A DNA stretch of 64,000 nt, from positions 1-64,000 of the forward strand of contig CAKSZH010000006.1 of the NCBI GenBank assembly GCA_934525675.1, in the 5' to 3' direction. The notes under the pieces are model-generated. The model was not told where the DNA came from, ran no database searches, and saw only the letters and a program-made list of their open reading frames with translations. Position 1 is the first letter of the stretch. Every line of letters starts with the position of its first letter. This document shows positions 18,122-27,269 of this stretch, one piece after another. This DNA comes from an uncultured Eubacteriales bacterium (GTDB lineage Bacteria; Bacillota; Clostridia; Oscillospirales; CAG-272). Both the position numbers and the translations under genes were made by a program.

Positions 18122-20104
18122 TCAGTCCTTTGTTTTTGCGGCATCCGTTTCCGCGCCGTCCGGTTCCGCGTCGGTCGTGTACTTCTCGGACGGAGCCGCC
18201 GCCCGGAAGGGAACGCCGCCGTCTTCATAGAATTTGCCGAAGAACTCGATATACTGAAGACGTGCCGTATGCACGAAGGTACCAAGCAGGTTGATCGCCA
18301 TGTTCATGATATGACCGATCACAAAGACGAGGATCATTGCCACAAAGCCGAACGGCGAACCGTTTCCGCCGAGCATAAAGCCGATCTGGTTGATGACCTT
18401 TGCAATCACGGCAGCAGCAAGACCCAGCGCCATGATACGAGAATAGGAAAGCAGGTCGGACACATAGCTGACGCCGTTGTAAATGCCGAGCAGTCCTTTG
18501 CCGAGCCGCAGGATGATGTTATGCTCCGCTCTGCCGGCAAATCCGACGAGCAGAAACAGCCCAAGCCCCAGGCAGATATATCCGGGGAGCTTTGTCGCCT
18601 CCGTGACCATGCCGAGCCCGAACGCAATGCCAAGCCCCGCGAAAATCAGCCACCAGGAGCCGATGTCGAAAATCGCGTCAAGCGCCTTCCCCTGCTTGCA
18701 CAGCTTGACGAACTGTACCGCCATCCCGGCGATCAGATGCACGGCGCCCATGCCGAGCGAGACGAGCAGGAAGTAAATCGGTCCGTTTCCTTCAAGCATA
18801 TCGAAGGTGAGGATCAGGCGATCACCGAGGAAATACGACATAAAGTCGCCGAAATACGAACCGAAAATCACGCCCATAATCATACAGGAGATTCCGCAGT
18901 ATCCGAACATGGTGAGGAATCTCTGCATACTCGGCTTCGGGTGGAACACCTCCACGGCAAGGAAGCAGACCACCGTCAGAATGAGTCCGTACCCCACATC
19001 CGCGAACATCAGTCCGAAGATGATGAAGTAGAAGATACTCATGATGAAGGTCGGATCAAACGTGCCGTACCGCGGGTAGGAGTACATACCGAGCACCCAC
19101 TCGAAATTGGTTGCGAACTTGTTGTTCTTGAGCAGAACCGGCGGCTCTTCGCCCTCTTCGGGGTCGGAAAGCTCGTAGGCGCATTCAAATTTATCAAGCG
19201 CCGCCGTCACACGGTCAGCCCGTTCTGCCGGCACCCAGCCGGAAAGAACCACGCAGGATTCGGTTTCCGCCAGTTTCTGCCGCGTTTTGAGCGATTCCAG
19301 AGTGGTGTTTTCCGCGTCGTACAGCGTTTCCACCGCGTCAAGCTGCCCTGCCAGTTCGGCGAGCCGTTCCTCCAGACGAACCTGCGCGGCTTCCAGTTCC
19401 GCAGACCGGGTCGAAGCCTGTTCCGACGCGCGGCGGGCGGTGGTATCCGTATTCTTGAAGTTCACCCGCAGGAATCCGAAGCCGGAAAGGATCCGGACCG
19501 TTTCCTCTTCCTCGGAACGGAGGCAGACCGCCGACACATACCGTGCGGTCTTTTCAAGGCTCACCGTTTCCACGTCTGCCGCAGTTTCGCCGAGCGCGGC
19601 GCCGAGAGCCGCCATATCGACCTGTGCCGGAAGCGTCCCCAAAAACACGGAAGACGTTTCGGTTCCGGTCAGATTCAGTTTTTCATCATACCCGAGCCAC
19701 GGCGCAAGCGAGCCGATATAAAGTTCATTTTTGGACAGCTCGGCATTGTTTACCGCGATCTGCTCCATGATCCGGTTGGTTTCGTCCACCGTTTTCCACG
19801 CCGCGTCACTCCCGCCCTCCGAAAGGAAGCGGTCCATATCCACGTGACGGAGCTGCGGGAACAGGGACTTCTTGCGTTGACTCCGTTTGGTCAGCGGCGG
19901 AAGCGCATCGGCTATGCGGGCAAGTCGCTTTTCGGATTCTCCGCGCAGGGTATCCACGTTTGCCCGGTCAAGGGCTTCCTGCCCTTCTCCGAGCTCCGTT
20001 GTGGAAACATCCACGCACCGAAGTGACATCAGCCGCCGGACAATTGCGTCCGTATCGACCCGATGCAGATAAACCGCCAGCTTTTTCATTGTACTGACAG
20101 CCAT
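18122..20104 (-). CDS. atpI: V-type ATPase subunit I (membrane stator)
   Basis: 660 residues. The N-terminal ~330 residues are the cytoplasmic coiled-coil domain that holds the peripheral stalks; the C-terminal half has about seven to eight membrane helices. The segment LLSYSRIMALGLA carries the conserved arginine that interacts with the ring glutamate. Its start shares one base with the stop of the upstream H-subunit gene (TGATG). The C-terminal tail (SEKYTTDAEPDG...) is hydrophilic and variable. Confidence 0.95.
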   Translation of the reverse strand: MAVSTMKKLAVYLHRVDTDAIVRRLMSLRCVDVSTTELGEGQEALDRANVDTLRGESEKRLARIADALPPLTKRSQRKKSLFPQLRHVDMDRFLSEGGSDAAWKTVDETNRIMEQIAVNNAELSKNELYIGSLAPWLGYDEKLNLTGTETSSVFLGTLPAQVDMAALGAALGETAADVETVSLEKTARYVSAVCLRSEEEETVRILSGFGFLRVNFKNTDTTARRASEQASTRSAELEAAQVRLEERLAELAGQLDAVETLYDAENTTLESLKTRQKLAETESCVVLSGWVPAERADRVTAALDKFECAYELSDPEEGEEPPVLLKNNKFATNFEWVLGMYSYPRYGTFDPTFIMSIFYFIIFGLMFADVGYGLILTVVCFLAVEVFHPKPSMQRFLTMFGYCGISCMIMGVIFGSYFGDFMSYFLGDRLILTFDMLEGNGPIYFLLVSLGMGAVHLIAGMAVQFVKLCKQGKALDAIFDIGSWWLIFAGLGIAFGLGMVTEATKLPGYICLGLGLFLLVGFAGRAEHNIILRLGKGLLGIYNGVSYVSDLLSYSRIMALGLAAAVIAKVINQIGFMLGGNGSPFGFVAMILVFVIGHIMNMAINLLGTFVHTARLQYIEFFGKFYEDGGVPFRAAAPSEKYTTDAEPDGAETDAAKTKD

Positions 20105-20415
20105 CAGCCCGTAATCCCCCGTAAAATGTATTTCACGGCGCCGCGCTTCTTTTTCTCCGCGTCAGCCCGAAGAGCCTCCGCGTCCGCGCCGGTCTGTTCA
20201 TCACTGCGCTTTTTCAGCTCGTCTGCCTTGACCTGCATATCCGCCATCATTTGTTTCAGAGCAACAGTGGTATTTTTTTCGGTCTCTTCGCACAGCCGTT
20301 TGCCGTCGGCTTCCGCCTGCGCCTGCATTTCCGCCGCGCGGCGCACGGCATCCGCACGGATCGCATCCGCCTTCACTTCCGCTTCGCGGATGGTTTCGAT
20401 GGTTTTCTTTGACAT
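20104..20415 (-). CDS. atpH: V-type ATPase subunit G/H (peripheral stalk coiled coil)
   Basis: 103 residues, almost wholly a charged Ala/Glu/Lys coiled coil (MSKKTIETIREAEVKADAIR...), the partner of subunit E. First gene of the operon, directly coupled to atpI. ATG at 20415 was chosen over an upstream start at 20454 because it begins the helix and is preceded by AAGGCGGTGA. Sequence identity in this family is low, so the call rests on length, composition and operon position. Confidence 0.85.
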   Translation of the reverse strand: MSKKTIETIREAEVKADAIRADAVRRAAEMQAQAEADGKRLCEETEKNTTVALKQMMADMQVKADELKKRSDEQTGADAEALRADAEKKKRGAVKYILRGITG

Positions 20416-21036
20416 TCTTTCACCGCCTTTGATTTGCGTCTCCGGGCTGAACAACCGAAGAACAAGTACATTCGGGTTTGACTCTACAAAAGGAAGAGCC
20501 TGTCCGCATTCTGCTGACGGGCGTGACCGGACGTTGCAACGGGGAATTTTTACCCCGGAGTCAGCGCCGGACGGCGTGGGGAATTATGCCATATGCCGCT
20601 CCGGAATCTTATTCCCGCCGGAACGCGGCAGTCCGTCAGCAGATCATCGGACCGACACAGGAAATGTTGCCGGGATTCCGCGTCAGCAGGCGCGGACAAG
20701 TGCCGGAAAATGCCGTTTGAATTCCAAGCCGGGGGCAGGCTTCTCTTACGGCAAAGCCCGGCGGCGCACAAAATATGCCCTCTGCTCCCTGCTCACCGCA
20801 CGGGAAACCGTCGGCAAACATACACCGGAGCCGGAAACCGGGGAGCAATACCTCGGCAGACGAAATTCTCACGGAAAACCTGTGTGATACGTTTCCCGTC
20901 AGCGGTTCGTTCCGGGCAGAAACCCGACGAGAATATTCCGCACGGAATTCGTCCGGATGTTGCCCGACGGTCGTCACGAAAGCGACGCATGCATCTTCCG
21001 GGCTATCGCACAGTCTTCACACTTTACACTTTCGTA
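20416..21036 (-). other. About 620-nt leader of the V-ATPase operon
   Basis: Between the promoter at 21043-21071 and atpH lies a GC-rich stretch with no supportable gene. It has recurring CCGGAATTC/GCCGGA words, and several hairpins such as CGGGGTAAAAATTCCCCG (20538-20555). It may be decayed repeat, or an untranslated leader with a regulatory role; I cannot match it to a known riboswitch. Confidence 0.5.
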
Positions 21037-21042
21037 ATAACT

Positions 21043-21071
21043 ATTGTAGCACGGTTTTTTGTCGATTGCAA
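21043..21071 (-). promoter_or_regulatory. Sigma-A promoter of the V-ATPase operon
   Basis: Minus-strand TTGCAA (21071-21066), 17-nt spacer, TACAAT (21048-21043). It is the only good promoter I see between the upstream gene and atpH. Confidence 0.75.
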
Positions 21072-21232
21072 GTCATTCGGGCAAAGTTTACCGCGGATTA
21101 ACGCTATTTAAATTGTTACCTGTTCTAAATAATGTTACATTCATTTTAACTCTGTCTCATTCCGCACAGTCCCTTTGCTATCCGTCAGCGGTGACCGCGG
21201 GAAACCGGAACACGGCATCAGATCCGGATGAT

Positions 21233-22201
21233 CTATCCTGAAATTTTTACACAGCGTCCGTTTTCCGTATCCCACAGAAATACAAGCCGTCCGGTCCCGT
21301 CTGCCGGTCGGTTGCGAATTCCGTACATGGACTGCACCGTCACCTGAATATACGTGACGGTACCCGGCGCAATTGCTGCCGCTGATCCGGCATCCGATTC
21401 CGTTTTTCCCTTGATTGCGTTCCCTCTGACCATCAATCCGCCGGAATCCGTATACGAAGGCGCCTTCTCTCCCAATGGCGTTTTTACCCGTGTTCCGCCT
21501 GAAGCATCTGCCTCCGGAGCCGAAGTCCCCGCTGCCCCCGCTTCCGGCATCGCTTTTCCCGTCGGTACGGTTCCGCGTGTTTTCACACCGCGATTCGCTC
21601 TTGCCGCAAACACCGGAGCTTTACAGGAACTGCCTGCCGGTGACTTCCCTGTTCCGGCAGCATCCGGTCCCCGTCCCGCCGCGTTTTCCCGTTGAGGTTG
21701 CGGGGGCGCCTCTTTTTGGCAGAGATCCGTCAATGCAGTGTTTTCTGTTTTCACAGGTTCAGTGCTTGCGTTGAAATTTTTTGTCATACAATCTTGCAGA
21801 GGCTTCCGGTCCGATGCCGCACACCCCGATACCGCGGATCGCGGATTCCTTTCCGCCTTTTGATGGCGGCATAAATCCTCTATTGCAGTTTTACCCAAAG
21901 CGCGTTTTGCCGCGTACGGACGAAAACACGTTCCCGTGGGCGTTTTTCGTTGCCGGACGACCGTCTCGCAGTCCATTTTGACCGTCAGTTCGCGTCGTAT
22001 CCACTGCCTCGACTCCGCCGCATACCGGTCAAATATTTCCGACAGATTTCCGGAAAGTTGTACCGCAAAACCGTCAATCTGTTCCCAGATCCGGTCTAAC
22101 AGTGCATTTAATGACTCCGATTCGGTTTTCACCGGCGTTTTACGATACGCAAGTATCATTGCCCCATTGCGGCGGTAATAGTTTGTCTTACATATCTCCA
22201 T
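21233..22201 (-). CDS. Unrecognised protein, low-complexity middle
   Basis: 322 residues, no signal peptide or membrane segment seen. Residues 1-110 look folded (ESLNALLDRIWEQIDGFAVQLSGNL...); the middle (about 140-260) is rich in Ala, Gly, Pro, Lys and Thr and probably disordered; the last ~45 residues (VTYIQVTVQSMYGIRNRP...GRLVFLWD) look like a small beta domain. Start ATG has GAGGTGAT upstream. I do not recognise the family. It could be a lineage-specific gene; the strong ribosome-binding site supports that it is translated. Confidence 0.6.
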   Translation of the reverse strand: MEICKTNYYRRNGAMILAYRKTPVKTESESLNALLDRIWEQIDGFAVQLSGNLSEIFDRYAAESRQWIRRELTVKMDCETVVRQRKTPTGTCFRPYAAKRALGKTAIEDLCRHQKAERNPRSAVSGCAASDRKPLQDCMTKNFNASTEPVKTENTALTDLCQKEAPPQPQRENAAGRGPDAAGTGKSPAGSSCKAPVFAARANRGVKTRGTVPTGKAMPEAGAAGTSAPEADASGGTRVKTPLGEKAPSYTDSGGLMVRGNAIKGKTESDAGSAAAIAPGTVTYIQVTVQSMYGIRNRPADGTGRLVFLWDTENGRCVKISG

Positions 22202-22259
22202 TTTATCACCTCAAAACAGTATATGCAAAAAGCCCCGCCGGTTCTGCGGCGGGTATTGA

Positions 22260-22720
22260 AGTTTGAAAGCGATATCTTTTGCACCTTTCTCTGCATTTTC
22301 TGTGACGATATCGGATACTCAATTCTTTTGCGTTTTCAGTGATAATACTGTGCGCGCGGTTTTTTGCGCTTTTGTGGCTATGTCTGATACCCATTTCCCC
22401 AACACTTTTTTGGGCAAGATCTTTTACCCGGTCCTTTTCACCTGTGTGACTATAACCACACTCGTTTTTTACGCTTTATTGGCAATACCGCGCATCTGAC
22501 TCCTTTGCAATTTTCTGTCTCTGCATGATACCCATTCGCTTTACACCATTTGTGGCAAAAATTTTCACAAGGTTTTTTCATTTCTGTGGCCTTACCCGTC
22601 GCTCTGCTCCTTTTGCACTTTTCTGACTATAATATGGGACTTGGTTGCTTTTAGTTTGCGTGGTATTTACGTTTTAGTGACAATACTGCACACCGGCACC
22701 TTTACGCTTTGCTGCTTTAC
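22260..22720. repeat. Degenerate ~37-bp repeat array, about 12 units
   Basis: AT-richer block upstream of the 21233-22201 gene. Successive units share a CTTTTGCACTTTTCTGTGAC-like head and a TATAATACCG-like tail (examples near 22276, 22320, 22357, 22432, 22467, 22501, 22615). Copies are heavily diverged, with no shared reading frame. Several units contain TATAAT-like words, so it could also hold promoters. Confidence 0.6.
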
Positions 22721-22942
22721 GTCATACAGGAGATGATTACCTTATACAAAAAAAATATATATCCGGGATTTTGCCTGTCATATTTTGTGGACGAAGAGTT
22801 TGCTTATACAAACGTCTTCAGTATCCGTCCGCAAAACGCAACCGCCACGGTGGACTTGTTCAAAAGTAAACGCCTTTTCCCCCCGTACAGCTGGTGGTTT
22901 TCGGAAGGGTTGCTCCTTCGTCGGAGTTCTCTATACAACAAA

Positions 22943-22970
22943 ATTCCCCTCCGGAAATCCGGAGGGGAAT
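22943..22970 (-). terminator. Intrinsic terminator of the giant lipoprotein gene
   Basis: Perfect 13-bp stem ATTCCCCTCCGGA / TCCGGAGGGGAAT with a 2-nt centre, followed on the minus strand by TTTTGTTG, 45 nt after the stop. Confidence 0.88.
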
Positions 22971-23014
22971 CGTGTTTGATTTACTTAGGAATCAGTCGGA
23001 TTACCGAGACTGAA

Positions 23015-26000
23015 TCAGACCCGGCTAGCGTATCCGAGGAGTCTGTTGAGAGCAACCAGGAAGTTGGTCTCGTTGGGCTCGTCAACAACGGTGTTCTTCA
23101 GAACGGTCCACAGTGCGCCGCCCTCGGTGGTAACATTACCTTCCGCATCAAGCACAGCTGCGTCCATTGCATTGTGAAGAGCTTCGTCAGCGGTGTAGTA
23201 GAGCTTCGTGCCGTCTTCAGCTACGCCCTTGTTCATCACGAGCTTGACTTCTTCCAGAGCCTTGAGAGCCGCACGCAGACCAAGTTCAACGGGCGAGTTC
23301 TTCTCAAAGACATCGGGATCAGCACCCCACCAGGTTTCAGGATCGGAATCCACGAATCTACCCTCGCTTGCGCCGGTGTAGTACTGGAGGAATCTCTCGA
23401 TCTGAGCGGTGAGAACGCGCTTCTTGTCTTCCAGCTTGGAGATAGCCTGCTTGTAAGCTTCCATCTCTGCGACGTAGTTAGTCAGGTTGTCGTTGTAGTC
23501 GGTGAAGAGCTTGGTGATTGCAGCCTCAGCTTCGTTGTATGCAGCCTCGAGATTCGCGGGAGTGAAATCGTCGTAAACAACGGTTTCCTTACCTTCTGCA
23601 TCGGTTTCGATGTGGGAAGGACGCTTGATAACGACATCGCCGATCTTTCTCTTGACGACCGTCAGATCGCTCTTGAGGATGTTCTTGTAGTCGTATGCAG
23701 CGTACTTGCCGAACACATCATTGAAGAGGTTATCAGCCTGTACGGGAGCGCTGACCTTCAGATCATTGATGAGGGAGGTGTACATGATGGCGTCATCCAG
23801 CATTGTCTTGTACGCATCAACCGCCTCATTGAGAGCCTGAAGCTTTGCTTCGTATGCAGCCTTGAACTCAGAGATGTACGCGTCAGCAGAAGTAGCGTCG
23901 TCTGCGATGGTCAGATCTGCGTCCGTATCAATCAGAGCATCAATCTGAGCCTTGAGCAGTGCGAAGAGCTCGTAGGTATCTTCGTATGCAACGCCGTCCT
24001 CATCCAGAATTGTTTCTGCGTGATACTTGTTCACGTCCTTTGCGAGCTTATCCAGAGCATCAGCCAGCATGGAGATGTAGCAGGACTTTGCAAGGTCACG
24101 CTTGCAGTTGTCATATTCCTTCTCGATCAGGGCAATCGCATTGTTATAAGCTGCTAAGTCATCAGCCTTATCCGCATCGATGTAGGAATTCTCAAGCGTG
24201 TGAGAAGGAATGATTTCGTTGTGGTACTTGTTAACGATCTCAAGAAGCTGCACGTAGTACTTCTGGTACAGAGCAGCATTTGCGTCATTCTGGTAGAAGT
24301 CCTGCAGGATCTGAGTCACATGCTGGTCAACCTCGACCATCTTGCGCTCGATCAGCATTCTGTAAACTTCCTTGTTCAGTGCGCGGACACTTGCTGCGTA
24401 CTGAGCGTTAAGAGCTTCGATTGCTGCCTTGTAGTCGTCGCCGGAAACCATGACACCTTCCAGAACTGCAACCTGAGCATTATAAACCTTCTTGAAGTCT
24501 TCCAGATAATGCTCGAACTCGTACTTATCCTGCCAGGTGCTGGAATCGTAGTTGTTATGGAGCAGGTCTGCGTATTCCACTGCGAGCAGATTCAGAACGT
24601 AAGCCTTGTAGCCGACGTACTTCTCAACCTTCAGCAGGTCTGCATCAACAGTGCCGTCAAGCGTTGCGGGATCGGTGAATACGGAGTAGCGGGTATCAAA
24701 CCACTTCTCCATGAACTCGAATGCTTCCTTGATTGCAGCGTCATCCTTCAGGACACTCTGCATGAAATCAACACCCTTGGTATAGGGAGTATCGCTGGTA
24801 GCATCAATCTGGTAGTTCTTGATTTCTTCAACCTTCTTGTTGACATAAGCCAGTGCGATGTGGTAGATGTCCTTCGCGTCGCCGACATCCCAGCCCTTGA
24901 TATTGTAGGAGGTGTTGTCGAGAACAGCTGCGACTCTATCAGCCTGCTGCTTTCTGACGGTTTCGAACCAGTACTTGGCGTCGATTTCGTTCAGAGCCTT
25001 CACAACGGGTCCGTCGATCAGATGATCGAGGTCGTTCATGAAATCTTCAAACTGTGCGTCGAGATCATTCATAGCGAGCTGGTAGGTCTGCTCATCCTTA
25101 ATGGTATCCTTTGCGGAAACGAAATCAGGCTTCATCGTTTCCTTGTAGTTATCGCAGTAGTCATGCGCCCAATCCATCAGTTCCTTGGACTCGTCAGGAC
25201 TGTACGGATGAGCGTAGATCGGGGACTGGTAAACTGCAACGAAAGCAAGGATATCGGCGATCTTGGCGTTTGCTTTTGCCCAGTAAGCGGAGAACAGGAT
25301 GTCAACCTTTTCCTGGTATGCAGCCTTCCATGCTTCGATCTGCGCTTCCTCGTCGGACTTGATGGCAGCAGCGACCTTTTCATCGACAAACTTGATGAAT
25401 GCTTCGTATGCTTCCTTCACGCCGTCGATCACATTGTCGTAACGGCTGTCTTCGTAGAGCTTGTAGTTTTCAACTGCAGCCTTATAAGAAGCCCAGTTCT
25501 TCGCGTCCTTGGTGATGTTTTCGCCGTTCTCGCCAGCCAGTGCATAGAACTGGTTGATAGCGGCAAGGGTGCTGGCAGCGCTCTTCTGGATGGTGTTGAG
25601 GATGTCCTCGTAATCAGCCAGGAAGCTGTGGTTCTTCAGAACCATCACACCGTCAACGATTGCAGCGGTATTGAAAACAACTTCATCCGGAGTGGATTCA
25701 TCCTCTTCGGTTCTCTTATCGTCTTCCTTGCCGGGAATCGTGGTCTTGAGTTCCGGATAATCTTCGCCGAACTTCTTGAGAATTGCTTCCAGATCGGCCT
25801 TGATCTCTGCGATCTTCTCAGTGTCGGAAAGGACAGGAGCGATCAGAGCCTTGACCGGAACGGAATCGCCATTCGCATCGATCGTGTAGAAGTAGTTCTC
25901 GTTTTCGTCAGCGTGCTCAACCGCCATATCAAAGCCTCTTGCTGCATTTTCGAAAGCAACCAGCTTTGCATAGCTGCCGGCCTTGAAGTACACATGACCG

Positions 26001-27085
26001 TCATCGGCCATCGCAATCACGAAGCCGAGCTTGCCGTCTTCGGTGGTGAACTCAATGGTGCGTGCGTTCACATAAGCGTCGGGAGCGATGCCGTCGATGT
26101 TGATACCGAGCTTAGCAATCTTTGCGTCAACCTTTGCAGCAGCCTGTTCCAGACTCTCACGGGAAGTAACAGCCTTCTCAAACTCAGAGACGCTTGCCTT
26201 CAGAGTAGCCTGATCGCAGGTGTTGATGAGGTACAGCAGTCTGACAATCTTGGTCTCGCCGGTAGCGTCGAGATCATTACCTTCATCCACAAACAGCGGA
26301 ACGATGTAAGTGTTGTAGGACTCGGTCAGTGCTGTCTTGTCAGCTACGGTCCAGTGATTGTTCAGCACAATATTCTGGAGAGTAACAATCTTTGCAGCAG
26401 ACTCGACTGCGTTCTTCACACCGTCTTTTTCGTACTTGGAGAAGCAGTCAGCGATGAGCTGCTGAGCCTCCTCAGACTTGAGGTATGTAGAAACGTCGGT
26501 GCCGATCTTTTCTTCAACGAGACCGCTGACCACAGACTTGTAGTCATCCAGTGCCTTCTTGATTGCACCGTCGTCGCCGTTGATCTTATCCTTCAGGAAT
26601 GCATCCAGCGCGTCGTTGACCAGCGTCTTTGCGCTCTCTTCGGTCATGTAGCCGGAAAGTGCGTTGGTGATCGCGGTGTTGAGCGCGGAATCGGGAGCGG
26701 TCAGCGCGTCATTGATAAGCTTCTTGACCTGCTCTTCATCCTGCAGGCCCTCCAGCTTGGAATCAATCGCGGAGGAAACCGCGTCGGAGATAATCTTGCT
26801 GCCTGCTTCGGACTTCATGGCGTTGGTGACCATGGTCAGGCCATCACCGGTCATGAACTTATTGAGGGCATCTTCGATCATCTTGGCAACTTCGTCCTTC
26901 TTGACATAGTCCTTCAGGCTATCGTCAAGGGAGGACTGTGCCTTTTCGGCAATCTCCTTTGCCTCTTTTGCTGTATCACGAGCAGTCTGGTCGGCACAAG
27001 CCGTCAGGCAGACGCAAACGACCATGATGAGCGTCACGATCATTGCAATGCTCTTCAACAGCGTGGATTTGGATTTCGTAAGCAT
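23015..27085 (-). CDS. Giant helical surface lipoprotein, family not recognised
   Basis: 1356 residues. A type II signal peptide ends in the lipobox LTAC with Cys30, so the mature protein should be anchored to the outer face of the membrane. The rest is predicted almost wholly alpha-helical and acidic, rich in Ala, Asp, Glu, Lys and Tyr, with only a few cysteines, and has no domain I recognise; one more beta-like stretch lies near 335-420 (TEDGKLGFVIAMADDGHVYF). Codon choice is strongly biased (AAG, CAG, AAC, TAC), lower in GC than its neighbours, which suggests high expression or a different history. GGAGG precedes the ATG and a terminator follows. Possible roles include surface layer, adhesion or spacer protein; none can be shown. 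Confidence 0.85.
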   Translation of the reverse strand: MLTKSKSTLLKSIAMIVTLIMVVCVCLTACADQTARDTAKEAKEIAEKAQSSLDDSLKDYVKKDEVAKMIEDALNKFMTGDGLTMVTNAMKSEAGSKIISDAVSSAIDSKLEGLQDEEQVKKLINDALTAPDSALNTAITNALSGYMTEESAKTLVNDALDAFLKDKINGDDGAIKKALDDYKSVVSGLVEEKIGTDVSTYLKSEEAQQLIADCFSKYEKDGVKNAVESAAKIVTLQNIVLNNHWTVADKTALTESYNTYIVPLFVDEGNDLDATGETKIVRLLYLINTCDQATLKASVSEFEKAVTSRESLEQAAAKVDAKIAKLGINIDGIAPDAYVNARTIEFTTEDGKLGFVIAMADDGHVYFKAGSYAKLVAFENAARGFDMAVEHADENENYFYTIDANGDSVPVKALIAPVLSDTEKIAEIKADLEAILKKFGEDYPELKTTIPGKEDDKRTEEDESTPDEVVFNTAAIVDGVMVLKNHSFLADYEDILNTIQKSAASTLAAINQFYALAGENGENITKDAKNWASYKAAVENYKLYEDSRYDNVIDGVKEAYEAFIKFVDEKVAAAIKSDEEAQIEAWKAAYQEKVDILFSAYWAKANAKIADILAFVAVYQSPIYAHPYSPDESKELMDWAHDYCDNYKETMKPDFVSAKDTIKDEQTYQLAMNDLDAQFEDFMNDLDHLIDGPVVKALNEIDAKYWFETVRKQQADRVAAVLDNTSYNIKGWDVGDAKDIYHIALAYVNKKVEEIKNYQIDATSDTPYTKGVDFMQSVLKDDAAIKEAFEFMEKWFDTRYSVFTDPATLDGTVDADLLKVEKYVGYKAYVLNLLAVEYADLLHNNYDSSTWQDKYEFEHYLEDFKKVYNAQVAVLEGVMVSGDDYKAAIEALNAQYAASVRALNKEVYRMLIERKMVEVDQHVTQILQDFYQNDANAALYQKYYVQLLEIVNKYHNEIIPSHTLENSYIDADKADDLAAYNNAIALIEKEYDNCKRDLAKSCYISMLADALDKLAKDVNKYHAETILDEDGVAYEDTYELFALLKAQIDALIDTDADLTIADDATSADAYISEFKAAYEAKLQALNEAVDAYKTMLDDAIMYTSLINDLKVSAPVQADNLFNDVFGKYAAYDYKNILKSDLTVVKRKIGDVVIKRPSHIETDAEGKETVVYDDFTPANLEAAYNEAEAAITKLFTDYNDNLTNYVAEMEAYKQAISKLEDKKRVLTAQIERFLQYYTGASEGRFVDSDPETWWGADPDVFEKNSPVELGLRAALKALEEVKLVMNKGVAEDGTKLYYTADEALHNAMDAAVLDAEGNVTTEGGALWTVLKNTVVDEPNETNFLVALNRLLGYASRV

Positions 27086-27117
27086 TTTTTGCCTCCATAA
27101 ATAAGATTTGTGCTATC

Positions 27118-27146
27118 ATTTTACACCATTCCCTCGGAAATTGCAT
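27118..27146 (-). promoter_or_regulatory. Probable promoter of the giant lipoprotein gene
   Basis: TAAAAT (27123-27118) about 33 nt before the start, with ATGCAA 17 nt upstream as a weak -35 element. Confidence 0.5.
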
Positions 27147-27269
27147 TACTTTTTTATGAACGGGACGTATTCCGTACCAATGGGATATGTTGGACATAAA
27201 ACCATACGACAGGAAGCGGTTTCTTTGCGGGATCCGGCAGTTTTCACTGTCCGGTTTTCTGTTATCCGG

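Noticed and set aside
17864..20026. 720-residue plus-strand frame
   Set aside because: Antisense to V-ATPase subunit I; His- and Arg-rich composition typical of shadow frames.
24200..27100. 966-residue plus-strand open frame opposite the giant lipoprotein
   Set aside because: No signal, motif or ribosome-binding site; the sense frame has a signal peptide, lipobox, promoter and terminator. The antisense frame follows from avoidance of TTA, CTA and TCA in the sense gene.
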